A DNA stretch of 64,000 nucleotides from Protula sp. h YS-2021 (lineage: Eukaryota; Annelida; Polychaeta; Sabellida; Serpulidae). The translations under genes and the position numbers were made by a program. The first letter of the stretch is position 1. Each line of letters starts with the position of its first letter. Positions 23,601-35,066 of this stretch are shown piece by piece. Under the pieces are notes generated by a model that saw nothing but the letters and a program-made list of their open reading frames with translations, was not told where the DNA came from and searched no databases. The stretch spans positions 58,656,053 through 58,720,052 of the forward strand of contig OX457027.1 in NCBI GenBank assembly GCA_949752745.1. Reading direction: 5' to 3'.

Positions 23601-24640
23601 TAAACTAGTATATTGTTTTCATTCGCTGGACTTATCAGAATAGTTTTTTTATGACTCTGTGAAAACAAATTCTAACACTTAACCGGACAACAGTGTAAAA
23701 GTGATAAAAAGTGTGATACTGCGTACAGCTATTCCGCACACAACTTTGCCATTTACAATAGAATAAACACCGGAGACAAATATATGAATAATAAATTACC
23801 AGGACAATAACTACGGCATTCTCATTGTGTTTTTTTCCTGACAGTATAAATAAATGATTGTGCGAGTTAATAGCACGATGGCATTAATGTAGGGCTCTGT
23901 AACTCCGCATCTCTCCAATGTTCTAAACCGTAATAGAACGTCATTTTACGTTAGGTGGTAACACTTGAGAAACTTATTACTTTTCAACCTCAGCACGCTC
24001 TATGTGTTTGTTGCCAAAAGTATATCACACATGTCCCGTCAAAGAGAACTGGCACAAAATTAGTATCCTGGTAATTTTCCGCATATAGCCACCCCTGCCA
24101 AATGGTTTATTCCTGTCACGTCAGAAATATTTTTACAGATAAAGAAAATGTTCTTAGACATGTTACTCACATTTACTATCGATAAATTATGGCCAAAAAA
24201 GGTCTTGAAATCATAATGAAACTGTCTAGGGGCATTGTGTCCAGCTGAGATTTAGTTAATGAACGTTAACCAACAAAGGTTTCAGAGCTTTTCCTTGTGA
24301 AAAACTAGCCATGAAAATTCCGCCACTCCGCCATGTTGTTCTAAAAGAGCCTTGGTCCAGAAAAGATAATTTGGTGTCCCATTATCTAAATAATGACGTG
24401 AAACTTGGTTTTTTTTTTTAAATCCAGCTGTGCAAGACTTGTGCCATTTCGCATTGATTTGACGGGTCGTCAAAAATAATGGTCTTGTTTAGAAGCATCC
24501 TAGAAATAATGAAGCACATTACCCGAACAAGCATAACGTAATACTGGCAGAAATAGCAGTCAGACTTAAAAACGAGAATGTCCAGTGATCAGCCGAGATC
24601 TAATGAACCTAGTATTAATAGGCTTGTATTGTCGCTAAAA
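20646..24640. other. non-coding repeat-poor stretch
   Basis: No gene recognised. Contains a 19-base G-run at 22784-22802 and scattered copies of a short GTCCAGCTGAGAT motif (for example near 23517 and 24239) shared with the 29.7-30.6 kb array. Confidence 0.5.
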
Positions 24641-25520
24641 AAGTGGTAGTCATAGTTTAAATACCGGTTACTGAAAAATATTCCAAGACCGGCATTTGCA
24701 TAATCTCTGGCGGATCTCAGAAAAGTGGATTTCAAAGAAGCCCTAATGTTGGACTACGCCAAAAAATGAAAGCAGTTTAAACTTTACTAAAATTACTTGC
24801 AGAAGAACTGTTTTGAAACACTTGATCCCTAGAATATTTAAAAAAAATGAAAACATCACATGAAGAGCAATATTCTAAATTTTTAAAAAATCCAATAAAA
24901 TTCCTGGGACGACGCATTTTGGAAAACAAAAAGATAAAAAAAAGCAGCCAATTGGTCCTTTTTTAAGAATGACCAAGCTAAAAAAAGTAACTTTTCAAGA
25001 GAGAACCATATGACAGACATTCATACAAAATTGGAAAGGAATCCGATCAATATTGTGGGAGAAGAAGCGCTTTCAAAATTGGCTACCTTTTTTATCTCCC
25101 TCCTCCATTTACCCAACCAAAGACCTTCTAGTGAATATTTATGCAGAAGAAGCGTTTTTTTTTTCAAAAATGGTGCCCAAAACATAAAATCCCCCCCTCC
25201 CCATTGGCTCAGAATAGCAGCATTGTGGAAGAAGCGTTTTGAAAATTAGCTGCAAGTAAATTAAAATGAACTCATTTGGTCAAATTCTGGCGAATTGCCA
25301 AAAAAGTTGTTCAAAAGAGAACCCTCTAGGGAATAATCGTGCAAATTTGGAAAGGAATCCTATAAAAACTGTGGGAGAAGCATTTTGAAAAGTAGCTGCA
25401 GAAAAGTAAGAAATGCCCCCATTTGATCATTTTTTGGTGAATCGCCAAAAAAAGTAATTTTTCAAACGAGGACAGCCTTCCCGTTACTGTAAAATTTGCT
25501 TCTTTAAGCAAATTTCTATC
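24640..25520 (+). repeat. ~165-bp repeat array with GGCGAATCGCC hairpin motif
   Basis: Imperfect copies share GGAAAGGAATCC, GTGGGAGAAGAAGC, TTTTGAAAA and a palindromic TTTTTGG(C/T)GAATCGCCAAAAA, followed by AAGTAATTTTTCAA. The same unit occurs at 35273-36310, 43690-43790, 59755-60290 and 61740-61860, so it is a dispersed family with tandem capacity. The leading part (ACCGGTTACTGAAAA, GCGGATCTCAGAAAAGT) also precedes the array at 35.5 kb. Confidence 0.8.
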
Positions 25521-26855
25521 CGATAATATATTTCTATGCAGCGTGATTTTAAAACAGTTTATGCTACACGAGCGATCTTCTGCGATATTCGTTCAAGAGA
25601 AGTAAGATATTGTTTAAGGCTAAGCATGATTTTCAAACAAACAACTTTATGCATTTATGTTGTTGAATATCTCAGCATTTGTGTCAAAACTATAAAATAT
25701 TAAAGGTTCTATCGTGTGAGGACATTCTATAAGCGCATGCCATATGGCACCTATCACAACATAATGGTTGGATTGCCGTAGGTTCCATTTGTTCGCCAGT
25801 GACCAGTGTTCTGTTTAGCATTTTATAACGGAATGGCAAAGTTTTTGAGTTAGCATTTCGGTTCACAGGCTTTGGCAAAATCGAAGCGGCGAACTCGAGA
25901 AAACATGAACCGCATAGGTTCTGCGTTAGCACTTGCATCAAGTTTCACAAAAAAATATAGAAAGAAAACTCAAAATCTCGCGCTGACCTTGAGATACCAT
26001 GAGTGGTCAACGAAATTTAACTCACACCAGGTTTCTTAAAATCCGTTCTCATTTTGGAGCCAAAATGGTGAGCTGCTTGTCATAGCACAAGATAACAAAT
26101 GATCCACTTACAAGTCAAAAGTACTCGCAGGTACCACAAACGATGTCACACAAGGTTACAGAATTCCCCCCACCCAAGTGAAAACAACTTACCTAGGGAG
26201 AGGGGAGTGGGGTGGGAGTCGCAATTTGCTATTCACACTTGTCAATTAGCAATAACACATGTCTCTAGAAGTGGATTAATAACTGAAGGGAACAATCAGT
26301 AAGGGCGCAAAAAAAATGCTGTGCCACACTATGTCCAGCTAGACGCGATAACTTGTGCACTGGTTAAGAGGAGCACGGCCTGCCGTCTCACTTCCCAGCC
26401 ACTCATCACGATGATCACTTATCAAAATCATTTCTCACAACGAAACGGCTCTGTGTCGGTGCCCCCCCCCCCCCAGCCCCCCACCCCCTCACTCTTGCCC
26501 ATATATCTGGGGGCTACTCAAGCTCCCTCCCCCAAAATTCATACTCTAGTAAAAAATTCACAGGTGAGGTGTAAGTTTGCAACCACGTTTTGATTGTCAA
26601 GTTTTGACGTTGCGCGTTGTCCAATATACGTCAAATTCAGTCTCAACTGGCGGAGATTTGGAGCTGATCCGACTTGTCGTTGGGCAGTTATCCTGTAAAC
26701 AAAGCCCAGTGTCCAAATACACGTAATGACGCCATATGTCATTGGTTGCGCTTTGTAAACCAATACATAATGAACCGTCGAACTCATCCAAGACATTATC
26801 CCACCAAGTTTGAAGCTAATCTGACGTTTTGTTATGCAGTTAAAGTAATGACGCA
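25521..26855. other. non-coding stretch
   Basis: No gene recognised. Includes C-runs around 26462-26495. Confidence 0.45.
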
Positions 26856-27095
26856 ACATCAATAGTCAATCAAGAGCTGAATTTTCCAAGTCCAGTTGGT
26901 CCATTTTCCTTGGACGAACCTGGCCCATTTACGATACCGATCTGTGTTTGTTCCCATAGAAACTACATAAGTTTCACTAAAATCCTTGCAGCAGTTTTTA
27001 AGTTTTCGTGTTAACAAGCTGTTGATGACAGACCGACAGACTGAGAGACCGATACACGGTCGATTGCATATATCCCCCCTCCCTTTGGGGAATAA
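26856..27095 (+). repeat. single copy of the GTTCCCATAGAA repeat family
   Basis: Carries TCAATCAAGAGCTGAATTTT, TTCCTTGGACGAACCTGGCC, CGTGTTAACAAGCT, then a GACAGACCGACAGACTGAGAGACC tract ending in CCCTTTGGGGAATAAA. The tandem form is at 30965-31545. Confidence 0.75.
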
Positions 27096-27180
27096 ATCAC
27101 TTGTCTACAACAGATGCACGCACTACATACACACACACAGAATTACAAAACCAAAATGTTTCCCCTCAACGCGTGAAAGA

Positions 27181-27370
27181 TAGAAATAAGCTCACACTCA
27201 AAATTACGAAAAGCTCCTCATTCCGATAGGATATCCGCATAAACATAGAAATCAGCTCACACTCAAAATTACGAAAAGCTCCTCATTCCGATAGGATATG
27301 AGCATAAACATAGAAACAGCTCACACGCAAAATTACGAAAAGCTACTCATTCCGAACGGATAACCGCATA
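27181..27370 (+). repeat. three-copy ~64-bp tandem repeat
   Basis: Three close copies of a unit containing CAGCTCACACTCAAAATTAC and AAAAGCTCCTCATTCCGA begin at about 27181, 27246 and 27310. Confidence 0.85.
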
Positions 27371-29580
27371 AATAATCGCACCCAGTTTTATCAAAATTCG
27401 TTCGCGGGCTTTAACAGAAATGTGTTCATCACACACATACCTTTAGGATACTTACATATTTAAAGTCCAACCGAGATCTTGTATGACCAAGGTATTCAAA
27501 ATCTGCTCAGCCAGAGAGGTCATCAGCAAGAATACTCAAACCAAGTTTCATTCAAATCCGTGATGTACAGAAGAACGGGGAGCTAGACAGACGGACGGTG
27601 AAGTCAAAAACATCATGTTTGTGAATGTGCGCCTGGTCTGGCCAGTTCGGGCTACAAAAAATAGTACAACAGGAGCACAGTGGGCACTGGTAATAAACTG
27701 GCCTGAATCTAATACACCCGAGGCTGAGCAAACACATACTTATGTCATTTAAGTTAGATTTTTGCAATTCTACATTCATAGGCATTTGGTATTATAACTA
27801 ATGTGCTATTTTTTTTCATCCTGGAAATAAGTCCGGCTGTTTTCCAGTCTGTAAATAGCGACAAAATTGCAGGGTGGTGTTTCAAAATAGTCGCAGCTCT
27901 GCCTGCTTTGGTCCAATAGTATGGATGGATTATCGATGAATTGCTGATATAAAGCTGGTCAGTGACTTTGCTCTCCTGCCATATGGTGTGAATCAGGTGA
28001 CAAGAAATTACTTTATGTGTCCTCAGCACGGGGATAATTGAGGATGCATCCCGAAAGTTTTCACACTCCTGTGTCATTCACGTTTTACAAGAGGCCTTCA
28101 AAATCTCTCAATATAAATGAACTTGCGTTGATTAAGGCTCGTTAGCTTTGTGTTAACCGCATACTCCTCACAAACTCCTTCCCTCTGCCCTGGCTATTTC
28201 CACATCGAAACGGTATGAAAACGCAGCAAATTTTCATATCAAAGCGGGAAAGCGTTCGTTGTTGTCTCCATGATTATAGAGGGGCGAGGGGGTAAAAGTG
28301 TGGCTGGAGAGTCTGTAGGCTAACGTTGGTCATAGCGTAAGCTTGCGCCACGAAAACAACGTCTCTAGATGCACACAAGTCGTCGTTCTCTCGCACCAGC
28401 AACGATATATTTAGCTCCAGTGACGTTTCTTACACACTTTGCTGCCCAGTGCAGTGGATATTTAAGGAAGGTCAGTTATTACGTTTGACAAAAACATCAA
28501 TTGGGGGCCCTAGTGGGTTGATGGATCGCATTGACTAATTAGATTCCCCCCCAAAGGAACGAAGTGTGCCGAAGATGTTAGAATGGCTCTGTGCGACATG
28601 ACTACATGAAAAGAACCCCTGTCGAAAAAGCTCTATGAACTAAAGTGAAACCCTAATTTGTTAATAGGAATTGCATTATTGATAAGGCCTAGAAGCGGTG
28701 CTTTAATTGGTAATGCGTGACAAAATTGTCTTTGAGTATAGATGCAATAATAATTGCTCCCCTCTTCACATGCAATAGACCTTTGAAAAGGGATATCCGC
28801 CCTTTGGCTATATTTTCACTGAAAAGTTCATGGCATTTCAGAAACTAACGGTAAAAGTATTACTCATAACCTGAAATGAAACCTGCTAACCTTTTCCGGA
28901 TATATCTTAACTTTGAACTCCTACAAAATGCCAGTAGTTACCTTTCTCACACTCTAATATTGCTATTTTTGTTTCTCAAGGGTTCACTGTTTATTTACTC
29001 GTATTGCTCTAAACAACCGCACTGTTTTAGATAATGCCAATTCCACGCTTGTCGCGTCATTGGTTACTGAAGACCTTGTCAGCGAGTGCCAATAATCAAG
29101 TAACCCAAATGCCACTAAGTTGGCCTGATCTTAACGCGTTTTCAAGGCAACCGACCATACCTTTGTACACACAGACGTGCGGACAGAACGTAGCAAAGTC
29201 GCCCTTTCCTCCAGTAGTGCTGCAGGTTTTCGCATAAAAACAATTGCCTTCCCCAATACACAATAATAACACGGCGTTTACTTAATGTGTTTATGCCTGT
29301 GTGTGTGTGTTTGAGGGGGGGGGGGGGCTGAGTAGAAATATGGTTTAAACTTCACAAACATTTTAAAGCATCAAGATATTAAAATACAGTGTCAAGAATT
29401 TGTCGAACTGGGCGGGTGTTCGTTGAAGACCCTCTCACAAGTTTTCTTTACCGACAGAGTACCCGGAATTGAAAAAAAAACAAAACAAAACAAAACAAAA
29501 ATGACAGGGACCTTGTGACCAGTCGAGATCTAGGGGATCTTACTTTTCGCCACAAAGTGGTAGTAATATTTTAAACATAG
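27371..29580. other. non-coding stretch
   Basis: No exon recognised. Contains a G-run at 29315-29327 preceded by a short (TG)n, and an (AAAAC)n-like tract near 29469-29500. Confidence 0.45.
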
Positions 29581-29582
29581 GC

Positions 29583-30645
29583 ATCAGAGATGCATAGCCC
29601 TCAGCCAGCCGGAACATTTGAAACAAGGAAAATAGTAGGTTTGAGGCCGGTCACAGGCTCATTTTAATCCTTAGCACCGAAAAGAAAAAAAGGGTGGCAG
29701 TGCTTTAAGATGAAATTTCAAAGTCCAGCTGAGCCCACTGTTCTTGGTCCGATATGACTCATTAACAACAGGGATCTTTACTGCTCCATACAGTAGCTAT
29801 ATCCGAAATACCTTAGTAATTGGTAAAGAATTGTATGCTAGAGAGTGTTCACAAGCCACATGTTAAGCAAACTTGATAGTGGTACAAATAAAAAATTTCC
29901 AAGTCCGGCTGAGCCCACTGTTCTTGGTCGGATACGACTCATTAACAATAGGGATCTTTATTAGTCTATATACTAGCTATATCTAAAATATCTTACTAAT
30001 TGATAAAGAATTGTAGGCTAGCGAGTGTTCACAAGCCACATGTCATAAAACCTGATATGGGTAGAAATGTGCAAATTTCAAAGTCCAGCTGAGCTGTTGT
30101 CCTTAGTCGGATATGATTCATAAACAATAGGGATCTTTATTAGTCTATATACTAGCTATGTCTAAAATATCTTACTAAATGGTAAAGAATTGTAGGCTAG
30201 CGAGTGTTCACAAGCCACATGTCACCAAACCTGATATTGGTAGAAATGTGCAAATTTCAAAGTCCAGCTGAGCCACTGTCCTTGGTCGGATATGGCTCAT
30301 ATACAATATGGATCTTAATTGCTCCATATAGTAGCTATATCCGCAATATCGTAGTAATTGGTAAATAACTGTAGGCTAGAGAGTGTTCACAAGTCACATG
30401 TTAAGCAAACTTGATAATGGTACAAATAAGAAAATGACCAAGTCCAGCTGAGCCGCTGTCCTTGGTCGGATATGGCTAAAAAACAATAGGGATCTTCAGT
30501 GGTCCATATACAAGCTATATCTAAAATATCTAAGCGATTGGCAAAAAATTGTAGGCTAGAGCGTGTTCACAAGGTAATTGTTAACGGACGGACGGACGGA
30601 GACGGCCATAGCAATAACCTTCAGCCAATATTGGCTGAGGGCTAA
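29583..30645 (+). repeat. pearl/HINE-like element with five ~180-bp core units
   Basis: It opens with GGCATCAGAGATGCATAGCC and CCTCAGCC. Five core units follow, marked by AAGTCCAGCTGAGCC (about 29719, 29898, 30078, 30257, 30438) and TTGTAGGCTAG.GAGTGTTCAC. It then has a GGACGGACGGACGGAG tract and ends in a perfect palindrome AGCCAATATTGGCT plus GAGGGCTAA. Core units, tetranucleotide tract and terminal hairpin together resemble the pearl/HINE class of non-autonomous Helentrons known from bivalves; that assignment is inference. Confidence 0.75.
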
Positions 30646-30964
30646 CAAGCATGTTCAAGGACATGACCCAGCTGAGTTACCAAGCAAGAAAAGAGAAAAA
30701 AAAACTCTGAAACGAATACTGTTAGGCCAAAAAATGAAGAACTTTGTTTCTGAACGTAACTTTTTCATAATTTTAATACACAAAAACGAGTTTTCCAGGG
30801 TGAAATCTTAAAAAAAACAAGCACGTTCAGGACAGCAGCCCACGAATGTTCACGCGCACTATTGAAAGGTTCAATGAAAAAAAATGAAGAAAAACTGGAG
30901 CAGTGTGCATAGCCCACATATTCCCCACAGCATCCCCCCCCCCCATCAGTTAAACACGGTCATC

Positions 30965-31545
30965 AATAATCAATCAAGCGCTGAAATTTTTCAGTCCAGT
31001 CCAGTTGGTGCATTTTGCTTGGACGAACCTGGCCCATTTACAATACCGATCTGTGTTTGTTCCCATAGAAGCTACACACCAAGTTTCATTAAAATGCCTG
31101 CAGTTGTTCTTGAGATATCGTGTTAACAAGCTTATTCCGATGCTGAATAATTTCCAGGATTTGGTAAATTTCAAAGTCCATTTGGTTGATTATCCTTGGG
31201 CCAACGTAACCCATTTATAATACCGATCCTTGTTAGCGCCAACAGAAACTACACACCACGTTTCATTCAAATCCTTGTAGTTGTTCTTGAGATATCGTCT
31301 TAACAAAAGTCAATCAAGAGCTGAAATATTCTAAGTCCAGCTGGTCCATTTTCCTTGGACGAACCTGGCCCATTCACAATACCGATCTGTGTTTGTTCCC
31401 ATAGAAGCTACAAACCAAGTTTCATTCAAATCCTTGCAGCAGTTTTTAAGTTATCGTGTTAACAAGCTCTTGATGACAGACCGACAGACCGACCGACAGG
31501 CGGTCGATCGCATATATTCCCCACAGGTTCTACGTGTGGGGAATA
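30965..31545 (+). repeat. three-copy ~180-bp repeat ending in a perfect hairpin
   Basis: Copies share TTGGACGAACCTGGCCCATT, ACCGATCTGTGTTTGTTCCC and TTCATTCAAATCC. The array finishes with GACAGACCGACAGACCGACC and then a hairpin with a 10-bp stem (ATTCCCCACA ... TGTGGGGAAT, 31516-31544) followed by AAAAAA. A single copy lies at 26856-27095. Confidence 0.8.
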
Positions 31546-31798
31546 AAAAAGAAATTGACTGGGTTAAAAACCACTTCAAGAACTATGTAAAATGCATTTA
31601 ATTCAAATTTGGAAGCTACCCGGAAAGGGATGTTGGAGAGGTTGGGTTTTGACGATTCACGTATTTCCCGACATGTACACAATTTTACAAAAAAATTTAA
31701 ATTCCACCATTTCGGCATTTTTTGTGATTTGCGAAAAAAGCAAAGTCCAGGTGCAGAAGCACCTAAGAAACTTTCGATTAAAATTTTATAATTATTTG

Positions 31799-31931
31799 TT
31801 AAACTCTTGATATTTTGCAAGCGTCTCTAGCTACTTAAAAATAAAACGACTGCGATTGGGATCATGATTTATCTCGTGTTAAATCAACTGGTACATGCAT
31901 ACAATTTTTGACACAATTCAAATTTACTGTC
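31799..31931 (-). repeat. Ngaro split direct repeat, B2 copy
   Basis: A 133-bp sequence (begins TTAAACTCTTGATATTTTGC on the plus strand) that matches 32294-32426 throughout as far as I can read. It marks the element's 3' end. Confidence 0.95.
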
Positions 31932-32293
31932 ACTAAACACAACTACAATATATATATATTGGTGTAAGGGGAGGGGTGGTGGGTGTTAAAAGCAGTCCGA
32001 TTTTTGCGTTCTAATGCATTCGCCGCCAGCAAGCTAGTTGGTGTGATCTGTCACACCGGAGATTAGACGGGGTTTAAATAGACAGAGGGGGGCGTGTGAG
32101 GGGCTCGGTGCCTGCTGCTAGGGGATTACTCAGGAGTGAGCATGCAAGCAAGAACATCTGTAAAATAAACATAGAGGCCATAATTCGGCCTGCTATCGCG
32201 TTCGCCGGTAGTGTGCCCCCACTCCCGCAGACAGGGAGGCGGGAACAAAAAACATGTTTAAACACAATTAACAAATAAACACTTAATGGTCCA
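31932..32293 (-). repeat. Ngaro A2 repeat between the B copies
   Basis: A 362-bp spacer between the two B repeats. In Ngaro/PAT elements this segment (A2) should match A1 at the 5' end, but no A1 is present here. It has a GC-rich stretch with GACAGAGGGGGGCGTGTG and inverted GGTGTGATCTGTCACACC. It shows no coding. Confidence 0.75.
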
Positions 32294-32426
32294 TTAAACT
32301 CTTGATATTTTGCAAGCGTCTCTAGCTACTTAAAAATAAAACGACTGCGATTGGGATCATGATTTATCTCGTGTTAAATCAACTGGTACATGCATACAAT
32401 TTTTGACACAATTCAAATTTACTGTC
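32294..32426 (-). repeat. Ngaro split direct repeat, B1 copy
   Basis: Direct repeat of 31799-31931. It lies 60 bp past the recombinase stop codon, as expected for B1. Confidence 0.95.
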
Positions 32427-32486
32427 CAAAGGATCCCAATCGTTATTGAGGGAAGTAGTGGTCGGACAGATTTCTTTTGGTAAGGT

Positions 32487-33467
32487 TTAATGTGAACCCA
32501 TTTTTAACGCGATGATTCTAGAACACGTCTTACGCATGGCCAATGGAACCGACAGGTACTGTTGGTACGCGTCCGATTTCCAGTCCCCTTGCGTTTTAAT
32601 AATATAGGTTGGTAAGCCACACGAAAAGGCAAATGATGCACCACCCCGTCGAAACGAATGCCCACTGTAGTCCTCTGCTTTGAGACCGACTTGGGTGAGT
32701 AGGGTACGCAGTGTGTTGACAAAAAGACTGTGTGTCAAGGGGACAGTGCTGGCACCTTTGCGGAAGGAGAATAGGGGGGCGTTGCTGTCAAGATGGACCA
32801 TGTCCAGGTGTTTCGACATGGCCGTTACTGGACATAGGACGGATCCAGGGATAAATGGAATGGGAACTTCTAATCTCCTGTCGAAATTCTGCAACGTTTT
32901 TGTATGCTTCACGGAGATGACGCCTCCCTCGGTACTCGTGGTATAGTCCTCTCTGCAGAGGTCTTTCCTGCAGTCGTGGCTGCACGACGTCCTTGTGAGG
33001 AGGGTTGATTTTCGAAAGTAACAGAAGAAAGCCACTAGGCATGCAGCCCAAAAACAACACTGAAACGAGTCTTGAAGTGTTAGGACGTTGTGCAGACGTT
33101 GTAGAATAGCAATTGTGATGGGCAGTTTCTGCTTGGGTTGCGTACCTTTGGTGTGGACAATGCCTTTTAGCGTCGTTGATAGGACGAAATTATCGTCCGT
33201 AGGGCTTGGATATCCAAGCTCCAGGTGGAGCACGCGTATTCCTGCTAAATAACACCGTATGGACTGTGGTCTCAGCGTTCTTGCCAAAAAGGCACTAAAA
33301 CGGGCGACAGTTATTTTGCTCGCGGGCACGGGTGTATATCTGTAGTAAGCGCAAAACCGCAAGAACGTATCTCTGTGGGTCCTGTAGGCAGACTTGGTCG
33401 CTTCTGAGAACGCAGCACGACGATAAGCTCTTAATTCGCCATCCAGTATGGCCTCTTGCTGAACCAC
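32487..33467 (-). CDS. tyrosine recombinase of the Ngaro/PAT element
   Basis: A 326-residue frame with the catalytic set of tyrosine recombinases: Arg152 in YFRKS, a Lys near 190 (VKHTKT), H270-x2-R273 in SGHSFRRGGA, Trp296 in QGDWKSD where many enzymes have His, and Tyr304 (or 301) in YQQYL. It has a core-binding N-terminal part (TYR/SAYRTHRDTFLRFC) and the catalytic domain from about residue 110. It makes the strand exchanges that insert the circular cDNA. The frame is unbroken. It overlaps the continuation of the RT-RNase H frame by 37 bp in a different phase, typical of DIRS-order elements. From memory GHSFRRGGASFA is characteristic of metazoan Ngaro/DIRS recombinases. Confidence 0.93.
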   Translation of the reverse strand: MVQQEAILDGELRAYRRAAFSEATKSAYRTHRDTFLRFCAYYRYTPVPASKITVARFSAFLARTLRPQSIRCYLAGIRVLHLELGYPSPTDDNFVLSTTLKGIVHTKGTQPKQKLPITIAILQRLHNVLTLQDSFQCCFWAACLVAFFCYFRKSTLLTRTSCSHDCRKDLCREDYTTSTEGGVISVKHTKTLQNFDRRLEVPIPFIPGSVLCPVTAMSKHLDMVHLDSNAPLFSFRKGASTVPLTHSLFVNTLRTLLTQVGLKAEDYSGHSFRRGGASFAFSCGLPTYIIKTQGDWKSDAYQQYLSVPLAMRKTCSRIIALKMGSH

Positions 33468-33590
33468 TCCTGTATAATGAAATTAAACGAAGCTTGTGAC
33501 ATATTATTCGACATTTTTTCCATGTGCACTCGGTGTGCCACGTACGTTGCGTGGGGTAGCAAATGTAAACGGCTAATTGAGTCGGCAAGT
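33431..33590 (-). pseudogene. out-of-phase C-terminus of the RT-RNase H frame
   Basis: Carries LADSISRLHLLPHATYVA, which by family comparison belongs directly after the RNase H frame. It ends ~37 bp inside the start of the recombinase frame. Confidence 0.8.
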
Positions 33591-35033
33591 TTATTTATTT
33601 GTAGAAATATACTTTGCTCGTATCCGAATATTGAAAATGGCACAAGTCATTAGCATGTCCCTCAGAATGTCACTGCCTTGCTTATTCCGAATGGCGAATC
33701 TATTTAGTGCATGGAGAGTTGTTGCGTTATCCGTATATAGCAGAACAACCGAGTTACACAGGGTGGGGCCCCATCTATGGATTGCTAGCGCAGCCGCAGC
33801 CAGTTCCTTTATGTTAATATGTGCAGTATTGAGTTCCTTAAAATCGCTCGCCCAGCGTGTATATAGCCAATCGGTAACGCGTGATTCCTTAACTAGGGCC
33901 GCTGCCCCAGCAACGCCGCTGGAATCTGTCACAATGTATGCAGCTTCGGGCCTCGCCTTGCGGAGAAAACAGGACGTGCCATTGAAGTAAATGCATAAAT
34001 CGAGAATAGCCTGTAGCGACAGCTTTAAATCACGGGAGACGCGAGCGCGATGATTCTGCTTTCTAAGTTTGCTCATCTGGTCAATGAGCCGGCGAAGGGC
34101 GGGTCTCACTGAATGGATAACCGACGCAACCCAGTTTAGGCGACCTATAAGCACCTGAAATTCACGCTTTGTAGCGGTTCTGTTTTTGCTTCCCCACTCC
34201 CTAAGGGTACGAACGACGTCCGTGAGCTTCTGATTGGGGATGGAAAGTATTCCGGATTCCGAGTCAATGTTAATACCTAGAAAAGTGATGTTTTTCGAGG
34301 GGGAGACACACTTATCCCAACTTATTGTAAAGCCCAGGTTCTGTAGGAGTTGGAGCAATATGTCCATCGCTTGTCTACATTCTTGTTCTGTTGCTGCGCA
34401 TATGAAGAAGTCGTCTAGGAAACAAATTATGGCCTGTAATCCCCGGCGATTCATCATTCGAACGACGGACTGGGTAATTTTATGAAAAGCTCCAACGCTC
34501 AGGGACGCACCGAAGGGTAAACGAATGTCTACTAAGTACGTATAATCTTTATCTTCCCTGAAGCGCCATTTTAGCCCCGTAGCTCGCCTCGAGTCTATGC
34601 TAATCGCAGCGTGCCGATAAGCATTTTTAAGGTCCACTTTCGCCATGTACCAGCCTTTATCGATCATATTAACAGCAGAGTCTACCGTAACAAAAGTGTG
34701 TTTTTCAGGATTCGCATGACTGTTTAAACTTAGGCCGTCGGGTTGGGAGCAGTCGTGAATAAGGCGAATGGAACAATCTTCTTTTACAACGCATGAAATA
34801 GGGCTAACTATTTCTGGTTCATAATCAACTTTTACATATCTTCCCATGTCGATTTCCTTCTGGATTTGTTCTTCAACTTTTGTACGATACATTGTCTCAG
34901 CTTTTTTGCTATTCGGGAGGTTAACTTTCGTAAGAGGTACACCGGGTGTTATAATGTCAAAACCTTCTGAAATTCCGTTAGCCAGGTAGACGAGATCGGG
35001 GTCGTTTTGCAGTTCTGTAAGCCATGTGTCCAT
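33591..35033 (-). CDS. reverse transcriptase-RNase H of the Ngaro/PAT element (frameshifted near the end)
   Basis: A 480-residue frame with reverse transcriptase motifs: Asp134 in AKVDLKNAYRH, RLPFGAS, and the catalytic pair Asp207-Asp208 in CFLDDFF. RNase H follows with Asp370 (VTDSSG), Glu410 (INIKELAA) and Asp435 (LYTDNATT). The conserved RNase H end motif is cut in two: the frame stops after KYISTNK and continues in the next phase as NKLADSISRLHLLP down to 33431, because of an extra TAAA in a tandem TAAATAAA. Upstream, the frame stops between gag and this start. The enzyme copies element RNA into cDNA. Confidence 0.93.
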   Translation of the reverse strand: MDTWLTELQNDPDLVYLANGISEGFDIITPGVPLTKVNLPNSKKAETMYRTKVEEQIQKEIDMGRYVKVDYEPEIVSPISCVVKEDCSIRLIHDCSQPDGLSLNSHANPEKHTFVTVDSAVNMIDKGWYMAKVDLKNAYRHAAISIDSRRATGLKWRFREDKDYTYLVDIRLPFGASLSVGAFHKITQSVVRMMNRRGLQAIICFLDDFFICAATEQECRQAMDILLQLLQNLGFTISWDKCVSPSKNITFLGINIDSESGILSIPNQKLTDVVRTLREWGSKNRTATKREFQVLIGRLNWVASVIHSVRPALRRLIDQMSKLRKQNHRARVSRDLKLSLQAILDLCIYFNGTSCFLRKARPEAAYIVTDSSGVAGAAALVKESRVTDWLYTRWASDFKELNTAHINIKELAAAALAIHRWGPTLCNSVVLLYTDNATTLHALNRFAIRNKQGSDILRDMLMTCAIFNIRIRAKYISTNK

Positions 35034-35066
35034 GTTATCTTTAAGCGGGCTAGAGACGCTTCCAAC

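Noticed and set aside
31799..32426. Two long terminal repeats of a small LTR element
   Set aside because: The 133-bp copies lie on the same side of the coding region and flank a 362-bp spacer, which fits split direct repeats of Ngaro/PAT rather than LTRs.
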